From assembly GCA_002495525.1 (NCBI GenBank), contig DAFS01000044.1, positions 182-21,186 of the forward strand: a stretch of DNA of 21,005 bases. The letters are read 5' to 3'. This DNA is from Euryarchaeota archaeon UBA89. GTDB taxonomy: Archaea > Thermoplasmatota > Poseidoniia > Poseidoniales > Thalassarchaeaceae. Both the position numbers and the translations under genes were made by a program. The notes beneath the pieces were generated by a model. That model searched no databases. It had not been told where the DNA came from and saw only the letters and a program-made list of their open reading frames with translations. Positions 1-6,654 of this stretch are shown piece after piece; the first letter of the stretch is position 1, and each line of letters opens with the position of its first letter.

Positions 1-483
1 GGATGTAAAAAACCGGGCTTAGTTACTGTAGAAGTTGGTGGTGCAGGAGAGATTGCTTCAGAAGAAATAATTAGGGGATTGCACGATGGACTTAGGGCAG
101 TATCACTAGCAATTGAGGATCAAGAAATTCTTCCAGGCGGAGGAGCAATACATAGTAGAATTGCCAATGCTGTTCGAGTCTCATCTGAATCAGAGCCAGG
201 CCGTGCACGTTTGGCAATGGAGGCATTCTCTAGAGCTATGGAAACAATCCCGGGGGCTCTCGTAGAAAACTCTGGTAACGACGTACTTGATAGCATCCTC
301 GAATTGAGAACGGCAACCAGAAATCAAGAGCACTTTATGGGGATTGATGAGAATGGGAAAATATCAGTTATTGATAGAGCATGGCATCCTCGTACAGTAA
401 TCACGGAATCGTTACAATTAGCATGTGAGACCACAATTGGGATGCTAAGAATCGACCAAGTAATTTCCTCTCGGGGCGATTGA
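1..483 (+). CDS. Thermosome (group II chaperonin) subunit, C-terminal part
   Basis: This is the C-terminal 160 residues of an archaeal TCP-1/cpn60-family chaperonin, an ATP-driven protein-folding machine of the cytoplasm. The reading frame is open from base 1, so the 5' part, with the ATP-binding and most apical-domain residues, lies outside the window. Visible family features are GLHDGLRAV (family usually ALHDALRVV), the glycine-rich LPGGGA, the segment IPGALVENSGND followed by LELR (the family's IP.TLAENAG.D...LR), and the near-terminal GMLRIDQVI, close to the near-universal ILRIDDVI. It ends SSRGD instead of the Gly/Met-rich tail seen in many thermosomes. Its stop codon touches the purH reading frame, so the two may be co-transcribed. 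The family call is firm. Which paralogue (alpha, beta or other) cannot be told from this fragment. Confidence 0.95.
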   Translation, partial: GCKKPGLVTVEVGGAGEIASEEIIRGLHDGLRAVSLAIEDQEILPGGGAIHSRIANAVRVSSESEPGRARLAMEAFSRAMETIPGALVENSGNDVLDSILELRTATRNQEHFMGIDENGKISVIDRAWHPRTVITESLQLACETTIGMLRIDQVISSRGD

Positions 484-512
484 AAGAACCTCTTACAAAC
501 ACTTCAAGTCCT

Positions 513-2123
513 ATGCTCCTACGCCTTGATATGGCAGCACCACGCGCCCTACTAAGTGTCTGGGAAAAATCAGGAATCGAACCCCTCGCAATCTCATTAT
601 CAGAAATGGGTTGGGAGATTTTATCGACGGGAGGAACATCCCGAAAACTTAGGGAAGCTGGAGTTAATGTAATCGACGTTAGTGAAGCAACAGGGCATCC
701 AGAATGTTTTGATGGAAGAGTCAAAACTCTCCATCCTGCGGTGCATGGAGGAATTTTAGTCAGAAGAGATAGAAAAGACGATATGAAAACACTGAATGAA
801 TTAAATTACTCTACGATTGATTTAGTTTGTGTCAATCTTTACCCTTTCGAATCAGTAGCCGCAAAAGAGCCTCCTGTATCTGATTCAGAATTAATTGAGA
901 TGATAGATATCGGAGGCCCGACAATGATTCGTTCGGCAGCTAAAAATCATAAGGATGTCTTAGTTTTAACCAATGAATCCCAATATCAAATGGTTATCAA
1001 TGCCCTGAAAGAAACAGGGGGCGATCCTTCTCCAATTAGCTCCGAAATTAAAAAACAATTATCTCTAGAAGCTTTCCAATGTACAGCAGCTTATGATGCC
1101 GCAGTGAGTACTGAATTAGAGAAGAGATTTATCGGAGGAAAAACTCCAAACCGTCTCCATTTCGCCACTGAGAAAGGTACTTCTTTGAGGTATGGAGAAA
1201 ATCCTCATCAACCCGCCTCTTTCTATCCTGCATCTTCTGCCACAGGCCTCAATGGTTTAGCAGCAGCTATCCAGCATGGGGGTAAAGCCCTATCTTTCAA
1301 TAATTATTTGGATTTAGATGGAGCATTGAGAATAGCTCGAGGGTTATTGAAAGATATGCAAGGAAAAAAGAATCATGGATGTGTAATAATCAAGCACACA
1401 AATCCTTGTGGAGTGGCTATAGATTCGTCACAAAAAAATGCTTGGAAAAATGCCTTAGCTAGCGACTCAGAAAGTGCATTTGGGTGTGTAGTGGCTTTCA
1501 CATCATTAGTCGAAAAGGAAACTGCAGAAGAAATCGGAGGGCATTTCTTAGAATGTATAATTGCACCTGGCTTTAGTGAAGAAGCGTTAGAGATATTATC
1601 GTCAAAGAAAAATCGAAGAATGCTTACACTATCTCAGTTCTTACCTAGAGAAGACGAACTCAGAATTAGGCAATTAGATGGCGGATGGGTTGCTCAAATC
1701 CAAGGTCCTCCGAGTGTCGATTGGGACTCTGTTAAATGCGTTACAAAAACTAAAGGAACTTCGGAATCAATATTATTAGCAAGATTTGGCTCAACAGTCC
1801 TTTCTGAGGTTAAATCAAATTCAGTAGTCTTGGTTGCTCAAACAAATACAGGATTTGCAACAGTAGGTGTTGGCCCCGGGCAGACTAGTCGAGTTGAGGC
1901 AGTAAGAATTGCAGCAAGAAGAGCGGGAGATAGGGCAGTAGGTTCCATGATGGTCTCCGATGCGTTTTTCCCTTTCCGAGACGGTATCGATACTGCGAAT
2001 GAAATCGGCGTGACTACAGTGGTACAACCCGGGGGCTCAATTAGAGACCAAGAGTGCATTGACGCTGCGGACGAACATGGAATCTCTATGTTTTTCACTG
2101 GTCAAAGATTATTCTTACACTAA
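513..2123 (+). CDS. purH: Bifunctional AICAR transformylase / IMP cyclohydrolase (PurH)
   Basis: It catalyses the last two steps of de novo purine synthesis: 10-formyl-THF-dependent formylation of AICAR to FAICAR, then ring closure to IMP, in the cytoplasm. The N-terminal ~200 residues are the MGS-like cyclohydrolase domain (RALLSV at the start, STGGTS, GRVKTLHP, IDIGGPTMIRSAAKNH). The rest is the transformylase domain, with RYGENPHQ near 226, FNNYLDLDGA and the catalytic KHTNPCG near 294. The C-terminus has GQTSRVEAVRIA, SDAFFPFRDG, QPGGS.RD and FTGQR.F.H. The product is 536 aa, near the usual 510-530. The start is uncertain. The frame is open from a TTG at 480 that overlaps the thermosome stop (TTGA), suggesting coupling, but ATG 513 or ATG 531 gives an N-terminus more like the family. 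PurH is typical of bacteria, and many archaea use PurP/PurO instead. The purN gene at 5265 fits a folate-dependent pathway. Confidence 0.96.
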   Translation: MLLRLDMAAPRALLSVWEKSGIEPLAISLSEMGWEILSTGGTSRKLREAGVNVIDVSEATGHPECFDGRVKTLHPAVHGGILVRRDRKDDMKTLNELNYSTIDLVCVNLYPFESVAAKEPPVSDSELIEMIDIGGPTMIRSAAKNHKDVLVLTNESQYQMVINALKETGGDPSPISSEIKKQLSLEAFQCTAAYDAAVSTELEKRFIGGKTPNRLHFATEKGTSLRYGENPHQPASFYPASSATGLNGLAAAIQHGGKALSFNNYLDLDGALRIARGLLKDMQGKKNHGCVIIKHTNPCGVAIDSSQKNAWKNALASDSESAFGCVVAFTSLVEKETAEEIGGHFLECIIAPGFSEEALEILSSKKNRRMLTLSQFLPREDELRIRQLDGGWVAQIQGPPSVDWDSVKCVTKTKGTSESILLARFGSTVLSEVKSNSVVLVAQTNTGFATVGVGPGQTSRVEAVRIAARRAGDRAVGSMMVSDAFFPFRDGIDTANEIGVTTVVQPGGSIRDQECIDAADEHGISMFFTGQRLFLH

Positions 2124-2189
2124 GAATTCAACAAATTTTGTTAATACTAAATTAAGAAAATTAAATTTTAAAATTGTATGAAAATATAC

Positions 2190-2219
2190 AAGTATACTTA
2201 AGTCAAAAATATAAAATTA
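2190..2219. promoter_or_regulatory. Palindromes and TATA-like box before the 29-aa ORF
   Basis: A perfect 10-bp palindrome AAGTATACTT lies at 2190-2199, overlapping a second one, ACTTAAGT, at 2196-2203. A TATA-like ATATAAAATT follows at about 2210-2219, some 40 bases before the ATG at 2258. This arrangement could be an archaeal promoter with an operator just upstream. The surrounding 100 bases are extremely AT-rich, so chance palindromes are likely, and confidence is low. Confidence 0.3.
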
Positions 2220-2257
2220 AACAGACATTCATTAATCAATCATTTCAACGTACAACA

Positions 2258-2347
2258 ATGCACGCAGGACACATACTAACAATACTAATTGGTTTCTACG
2301 CTTCTTTCGCTGTTGCAGTGATGAGTGTTACGCCATTATTAGGTTGA
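2258..2347 (+). CDS. Possible 29-aa small membrane peptide
   Basis: A short ATG-to-TGA frame lies in the gap between purH and the TauE/SafE gene. The peptide starts MHAGH and then runs as one hydrophobic stretch (ILTILIGFYASFAVAV) to MSVTPLLG. That is long enough for a single transmembrane helix with few charged residues. A TATA-like box sits about 40 bases upstream. I do not recognise it. Single-helix peptides of this size occur as accessory subunits of respiratory and transport complexes, but nothing here ties it to one. It is followed after 92 bp by the proposed TauE/SafE start. It could also be chance coding in AT-rich DNA. Confidence 0.4.
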   Translation: MHAGHILTILIGFYASFAVAVMSVTPLLG

Positions 2348-2439
2348 TCAACTAAACTCAATCATCTCACACTTACTTTGCCTTGCTTGAAAGCTTTGCG
2401 CATAGAAAAAGACATCATCTTACTACCTCTGCGATATTT

Positions 2440-3168
2440 ATGCAGGAACTCCTCCTAATCTCTATTGGAGCCTTTATTGCTGCTGCTCTAACAGTACCTG
2501 CAGGTTTTGGGCTTTCGACATTATTGACTCCCTTGGTATTATTCGTTTTACCAGTCCATGAAGCTGTTGCTGTCGTAGCAATAGTTCATTGCGCCCATAA
2601 TGCAGGAAAGTTTCTTTCACTTCGGGAATCAGTTGATTTTTCCGCATTTAGGAGATATGGCGTTTGGTTGGTAGTCGGCGCAATTATAGGAGCTTTACTT
2701 CAAAATCAGGTTCCGAGCGACCCTCTGCTATTGTTAGTCGGCATGTTTCTAATCATACTGCCAATTCTCTCAATTAGTGAAAGATGGACAGGATATAAAA
2801 TCCCCGAGGCTAATGATCAGATAGGAGGTTTTGGTTCAGGATTTATGGGGGGACTGTCTGGCCATCAGGGAGCATTAAGAGCGATGTTTCTGACAAGACG
2901 ATTACCCGATAAAATGGCTTACGCAGCAACTGCTAGCGTACTTGCTCTTTGTGTTGATTTATCTAGAATACCTGTCTATATATTCTTTAGAAGTGACGAG
3001 ATAGTCAATCATTTAACTCTAACAACAGTTCTTGTTATATCTGCTCTAATTGGCGTCAGAGTGGGTAAAAGATGGCTCCAGTCGTTAAAATCATCCCAAA
3101 TTCATAACATGGTAATGTTTGGCATAATTTCTAGTGGGATATTCTATATTATGGAAGCCTTAAGCTAA
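2440..3168 (+). CDS. TauE/SafE-family membrane transporter
   Basis: This is a 242-aa polytopic membrane protein of the TauE/SafE (formerly DUF81) family, whose members are proposed exporters of sulfite, sulfoacetate or related organosulfur anions. The first half carries the family's glycine-rich helix pattern (PAGFGLSTLLTPLVLF followed by V.EAVAVVAIVH..HN). The second half has a GFGSGFMGGLSGHQGALRAMFL segment, equivalent to the second internal repeat. About seven or eight hydrophobic helices are visible, and the length is normal. I chose ATG 2440. The frame extends to TTG 2383, but that would add 19 polar residues (HRKRHH) before the first membrane helix. The substrate cannot be deduced. The 3' end overlaps the convergent zinc-ribbon gene by four bases. 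Confidence 0.85.
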   Translation: MQELLLISIGAFIAAALTVPAGFGLSTLLTPLVLFVLPVHEAVAVVAIVHCAHNAGKFLSLRESVDFSAFRRYGVWLVVGAIIGALLQNQVPSDPLLLLVGMFLIILPILSISERWTGYKIPEANDQIGGFGSGFMGGLSGHQGALRAMFLTRRLPDKMAYAATASVLALCVDLSRIPVYIFFRSDEIVNHLTLTTVLVISALIGVRVGKRWLQSLKSSQIHNMVMFGIISSGIFYIMEALS

Positions 3169-3365
3169 CCATCTCTCTTGTGTTTTAGAGCTTTTACCAA
3201 TTCATCTAAAGTCTCAAAAATTATTGTTACAACACTAATATGGTCACAGTCTTGACATATGAAACGTTTCCCAGTCTCATAGCCCATGTAAGGCACAATA
3301 CGTGGACTGAAGCAGTTTGAACAAACTTCAATATTTTTCAATTCCTTATCTTTACTCATTTTCAT
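3165..3365 (-). CDS. Small zinc-ribbon protein
   Basis: This 66-aa protein has two CxxC knuckles (C15/C18 and C37/C40), which would bind one zinc in a zinc-ribbon fold. A C-terminal charged helix (FETLDELVKALKHKRDG) follows. Such small archaeal zinc ribbons are often nucleic-acid-binding or complex-associated, but the family is too generic for a function. An ATG at 3365 is followed by a second in-frame ATG at 3359, and either could be the start. It lies five bases after the LON-domain gene, so it is probably its co-transcribed partner. Confidence 0.7.
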   Translation of the reverse strand: MKMSKDKELKNIEVCSNCFSPRIVPYMGYETGKRFICQDCDHISVVTIIFETLDELVKALKHKRDG

Positions 3366-3370
3366 CAGAC

Positions 3371-4138
3371 CTATTCATTAGATTCTCTAAATAGTCTGAC
3401 TGCAGCTATTTTCTTTTGTATATTTGATTCAATAAGACTACATATTTCCTCTACGTTTTCTGCTTTCAAAGATAATGTTTGAGCCTCGATAGAATCCAAG
3501 ATTAATGCAGCTAATTTCCATAACGATTTTACATCTGGGATTGGAAACATGCTATTCACTTCATTATCGATATCAAGATCTGTAACTTCCATTTCGTTAA
3601 TTTCAGCGATTGTTTCAATATATGATTTCCAAAGAGAAAGTATGTAATTCCATCGTTCACTATTAATTTCTCCTGTGAGTTCTGGTACAACTTCCACGAT
3701 TCCTCTAACGTATAGTTTCCCTTCGGGGAATTCATCAATATATTCTCCAACCAGTTCATCGACTGATGGAAATATACTATTGAAGAATTCTGGCTCTAAA
3801 GCCGGTTCAATAAGTGAATTTATACGGAATCTTTTACCACCATTAGCTAAGTATAGTAAATTAGAACCCTGTTCCTGAAATTGATTAATTTCCACTAGTA
3901 CCCCCACATCATAAGGCACTGACACACCATTTAATTCAGGCATTGATAGATTTGAAATTACATGGCCATAGGGCAATCCATCCAACACAATATCATCAAG
4001 CATTTGTTTATATCTTGGTTCAAAAACCCTCATCATCATTTGATCTTCTGGTAGAAGAAATGTATCTAATGTGAATAAAGGAACAATAGTTTCTCCTTCT
4101 TTCAACATAGGAATATTACTCGAATTAAAAATTTCCAT
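3371..4138 (-). CDS. LON substrate-binding-domain (PUA-like) protein
   Basis: This 255-aa protein carries the N-terminal domain of Lon protease (LON substrate-binding domain) without the AAA or protease parts. The signature is near the start: VPLFTLDTFLLPEDQMMMRVFEPRYKQML, matching the family pattern PLFPL.. .LFPG..L.L.IFEPRYR.M. YDVGVLVEI and LANGGKRFRI also fit the beta-rich domain. The C-terminal half is helical, as in bacterial stand-alone LON-domain proteins. No Walker motifs or catalytic Ser-Lys are present, so it is not a protease itself, and its role is unknown. The start is taken as ATG 4138, which overlaps the cupredoxin stop by 14 bases. The frame is open up to 4159. It sits between the cupredoxin and zinc-ribbon genes in a leftward run. 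Confidence 0.82.
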   Translation of the reverse strand: MEIFNSSNIPMLKEGETIVPLFTLDTFLLPEDQMMMRVFEPRYKQMLDDIVLDGLPYGHVISNLSMPELNGVSVPYDVGVLVEINQFQEQGSNLLYLANGGKRFRINSLIEPALEPEFFNSIFPSVDELVGEYIDEFPEGKLYVRGIVEVVPELTGEINSERWNYILSLWKSYIETIAEINEMEVTDLDIDNEVNSMFPIPDVKSLWKLAALILDSIEAQTLSLKAENVEEICSLIESNIQKKIAAVRLFRESNE

Positions 4139-4628
4139 TTTCAGCCCTCCTACTAACAATTGCTCCTGTAATCAACGAAGTAAGAAGTAATATTGCAGAG
4201 AAACCAGGTACAGATTTCTCCTCTTCTTTTACTTCCTCTTCAGTTACTATCAGAGGATTGACTATAATTTTTCCAACCATATTCGCAGATTCATGTGGTT
4301 CACAGACAAAATCATAAGTCCCATTTGTCCCAATTTCGAATTTAAATGAATAATCGACATCTCTTTGGGGATTACCCGAATCAAAGACGCCATTACTTTC
4401 TACAGCGTTGTGAGCCAACAGTTGTCCCTGCCAGAAGAAACGAACTGTATCTCCTTCAGTAATTGTTACTTCAGAAGGTGAAAATTGTAAATTTGTACTA
4501 TCTACGGTAATAATTACTTCTTCTTCAAGAGATACGACCCCTCCTTCTTCAGATATTACAGATACACTAAAAATAGTGCTTACACAGAACAAAAGTAGCA
4601 AAACATAAGCCAAAAACCCTCGTTTCAT
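4125..4628 (-). CDS. Secreted cupredoxin with PGF-type C-terminal anchor
   Basis: This 167-aa blue-copper (plastocyanin/amicyanin-like) protein is probably displayed outside the cell for electron transfer or copper handling. An N-terminal signal peptide (residues 1-~26, MKRGFLAYVLLLLFCVS) is followed by the cupredoxin domain, about 37-125. All four type-1 copper ligands are visible: H73 (LAHN), C109, H112 (CEPH) and M117 (ANM). After an acidic linker (EEEVKEEEK), the C-terminus has PGF at 141-143, a hydrophobic helix and then RR, the tripartite pattern of PGF-CTERM archaeosortase substrates. Its electron partner is not in the window. A TATA-like box on this strand lies about 38 bases upstream of the ATG. 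Confidence 0.88.
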   Translation of the reverse strand: MKRGFLAYVLLLLFCVSTIFSVSVISEEGGVVSLEEEVIITVDSTNLQFSPSEVTITEGDTVRFFWQGQLLAHNAVESNGVFDSGNPQRDVDYSFKFEIGTNGTYDFVCEPHESANMVGKIIVNPLIVTEEEVKEEEKSVPGFSAILLLTSLITGAIVSRRAENGNF

Positions 4629-4660
4629 ATATATCGAGATTAGAATTGACGTATGAACTA

Positions 4661-4674
4661 ATGTTTTATTATTT
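4661..4674 (-). promoter_or_regulatory. TATA-like box for the cupredoxin gene
   Basis: Read on the minus strand this is AAATAATAAAACAT, about 38 bases before the ATG at 4628. That would give a leader of roughly ten bases, in line with archaeal promoters. The call rests on spacing and composition alone. Confidence 0.35.
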
Positions 4675-4685
4675 CTGTGAAAATT

Positions 4686-5171
4686 TCATACCCTAGTCTT
4701 AACTTTCATTCCGACGTACCAAACACCAATTAATCCCACTAAAAGTATTGTTGCAGTTCCAAAGCCGGGATCTGCTCCATTCCATGAAGAAAAATCATTC
4801 CATGTTCCATCGCCTTTAGTAGAAACTAACCATACGAAGTAAGAAGATATAGAAGTCATTACTAAGATCATAATAACTACGCTATATTTAGCATGTTTAG
4901 GTATTGTTTTTCCTGTGGCATAGTAATCAAATATAGCACTCCCAAAATAAGGATTTGTTAGTGTTTTTCTGAATAATTTCTCACTAGATAATGAAAATAA
5001 GAATGCTGCAGGAACTGCCCACGATACCGTAGGCCAACCTGGCACCCATATCCCAATTATCGCAAAAAAAATGAATAATAAACCCGTACCTAGGTATAGT
5101 TTACTTCTCAAGGGACTACTAGAAACACAGTATTTTTCGACCACTTGGTCTACCGTTTCTAGTTTATCCAT
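4686..5171 (-). CDS. YbaN/DUF454-family inner-membrane protein
   Basis: This membrane protein of about 161 aa resembles the YbaN (DUF454) family, whose function is unknown. The family pattern is visible: GTGLLFIFFAIIGIWVPGWPTVSWAVPAAFLFSLSSE, then NPYFGSAIFDYYATGKTIPKHAK, matching the usual G..LPLLPTTPFLLLA..CFARSS and NPYFG..I..W....IP..AK. Four hydrophobic segments can be seen. The C-terminal extension (WVGMKVKTRV end, Trp/Gly-rich loop before the last helix) is longer than in the short bacterial versions. The frame opens at 5192, but ATG 5171 is preferred: a TATA-like TTTATGG lies about 27 bases upstream, the spacing of a leaderless archaeal message, and this start removes a polar stub. 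Confidence 0.75.
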   Translation of the reverse strand: MDKLETVDQVVEKYCVSSSPLRSKLYLGTGLLFIFFAIIGIWVPGWPTVSWAVPAAFLFSLSSEKLFRKTLTNPYFGSAIFDYYATGKTIPKHAKYSVVIMILVMTSISSYFVWLVSTKGDGTWNDFSSWNGADPGFGTATILLVGLIGVWYVGMKVKTRV

Positions 5172-5264
5172 AAGATTCCGACCTAACATCATGCCATAAA
5201 TGAATATGCCTTAGTTCTCCAGACAATTGCAAACTCTCAAGCGGATACACCCTTTCCGATAAGC

Positions 5265-5894
5265 ATGGGTGAACCATACATACGCCCTCGTAAAGGTTCA
5301 ATCGAAAAACCATTGCGAATTGCGGTTCTAATATCTGGTAGTGGTTCAGGTTTACTTGCTTTACTAAATCATCAACAATCAAATAAAAGTCCACATAGTA
5401 CAAAATTAATTATTTCAGATAATGAAAACGCTGGAGGTTTACGCCATGGTGAAGATTTTGCTATACCTGCTGTAGCAATTCCTCTACCGGATTTCGCCGA
5501 CAAATCTCAGCAGAGAAAAATACATGAGAATCTAATTCATGATATGTTAATCGATTCTAATATTGAACTTGTAGTTTTGAGTGGCTACATGCGAATTTTG
5601 ACATCTACATTTGTCAGTAAATGGAAAGGTAGACTAATAAATATCCATCCTTCTCTGTTACCAAAATATCCTGGCGCCCATGCTCATCGAGATGCATTGG
5701 CAGATGGCGCTAAAATCACTGGCTGTACAGTGCATTTAGTCGACGAAGGTGTAGATACTGGAGAGATAATTGCTCAAGAAGAAGTCGAAATATTGAATGG
5801 AGATACAATAGAAAAATTACAAGAGAGAGTGAAAAAGATCGAACATGAATTATACCCTAAGATTCTGGATATTTTCTGCTCACAAAATGTTTGA
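5265..5894 (+). CDS. purN: Phosphoribosylglycinamide formyltransferase (PurN)
   Basis: It transfers a formyl group from 10-formyl-THF to GAR in the third step of purine synthesis. Motifs in order are the phosphate-binding loop region VLISGSGSGLLALL (~21-34), IISDNENAGGL, LSGYMRIL (~105-112), the catalytic INIHPSLLP with N126 and H128, YPGAHAHRDAL, and the catalytic Asp in HLVDEGVDTGEIIAQ (D160). The length (209 aa) is normal; about 15 extra polar residues (IRPRKGSIEKP) precede the first strand. The usual SGNGSN loop is SGSGSG here, a mild variation. It is transcribed divergently from the YbaN-like gene and ends one base before the convergent pseudouridine synthase. With purH in the same window it supports folate-dependent formylation at both purine steps. 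Confidence 0.93.
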   Translation: MGEPYIRPRKGSIEKPLRIAVLISGSGSGLLALLNHQQSNKSPHSTKLIISDNENAGGLRHGEDFAIPAVAIPLPDFADKSQQRKIHENLIHDMLIDSNIELVVLSGYMRILTSTFVSKWKGRLINIHPSLLPKYPGAHAHRDALADGAKITGCTVHLVDEGVDTGEIIAQEEVEILNGDTIEKLQERVKKIEHELYPKILDIFCSQNV

Positions 5895-5895
5895 A

Positions 5896-6654
5896 TTAGG
5901 TGCATTTTTCTAAAATCTCTTGTAAAGAAATTTCTTTAAAGACCCCTATTTTCAGGTTATAATCATCTAAATCCATATCTCCAATAGCCAAACGGTGAAT
6001 TGAAACCACATAGTTCCCTAATGTGTCAAACATTCTTCGAATCTGCCTCTTCTTCCCTTCATCAATTGTCAATATTGCGAGGTCTACATCTTGAAGAGTT
6101 ATTCCAGCAGGTCTTGAAATATATTCTTCAGTATGATATTCTTCAATTATTCGTATCGCAATTCCATTTCTAATAGCTGCAATTTCTTCTTCAGTAATTT
6201 CTAAATCTGTTTTAACCAGATATTTTTTTCGGATATGATTTTTAGGATTTGTTATGTTATCTACTATTTTTCCATCAGTAGTCACTAGCAAGAGCCCAGT
6301 AGTGTCTTCATCTAACCTCCCAACGGTGACCAATGATTGATAGATATTTTTTGATAGTTGATTCTCGAATAATTCGAATATGGATTTTTTCCCCAATTCT
6401 TTTTCTTGACTATTCAATCTGGAACAAATATATCCTGAAGGTTTATTCACTAAAAAATAATGATTTTTGATAGGTAATTTTAGTACTTTACCTTGGTAAG
6501 ATACAACTTTTGTATTTGGATTAAATTCAAACTTAATATCTTTCATTATTGAATCATTGATCTGAATTTCCCCACCCCATATTGCTTCTTTAATATCTCT
6601 TTTAGAGGAAAACTCACCACATTTAGAGAGGAATTGATGTAATCTCATTTTCAT
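5896..6654 (-). CDS. RsuA/RluB-family pseudouridine synthase
   Basis: This 252-aa enzyme would isomerise a uridine in ribosomal RNA to pseudouridine. An N-terminal S4 RNA-binding domain (MRLHQFLSKCGEFSSKRDIKEAI, ending GGEIQIN) is followed by the catalytic domain: YFLVNKPSGYICS, then VGRLDEDTTGLLLVTTDG with the catalytic Asp (D115), KKYLV, and the C-terminal EGKKRQIRRMF typical of the RsuA/RluB/E/F group. This group is mainly bacterial, so the archaeal copy is probably of bacterial origin. The target uridine (16S or 23S type) cannot be assigned. The ATG at 6654 overlaps the upstream stop as ATGA, which points to translational coupling with the sialidase-like gene; ATG 6648 is an alternative start. 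Confidence 0.9.
   Translation of the reverse strand: MKMRLHQFLSKCGEFSSKRDIKEAIWGGEIQINDSIMKDIKFEFNPNTKVVSYQGKVLKLPIKNHYFLVNKPSGYICSRLNSQEKELGKKSIFELFENQLSKNIYQSLVTVGRLDEDTTGLLLVTTDGKIVDNITNPKNHIRKKYLVKTDLEITEEEIAAIRNGIAIRIIEEYHTEEYISRPAGITLQDVDLAILTIDEGKKRQIRRMFDTLGNYVVSIHRLAIGDMDLDDYNLKIGVFKEISLQEILEKCT

Larger units (their letters stand above)
2124..2439. other. AT-rich intergenic stretch between purH and the transporter
   Basis: Just after the purH stop is a short AT hairpin (AACAAA-T-TTTGTT), then about 100 bases of very AT-rich sequence with two overlapping palindromes and a TATA-like box, then the possible 29-aa peptide gene. The last ~90 bases before the transporter ATG show no clear element. 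A weak in-frame TTG at 2383 could extend the transporter upstream. I see no RNA gene and no direct repeat. Confidence 0.5.

Noticed and set aside
2130..2145. Terminator hairpin after purH
   Set aside because: The AACAAA/TTTGTT stem has a one-base loop and is entirely A/T, so it is more likely AT-rich spacer.
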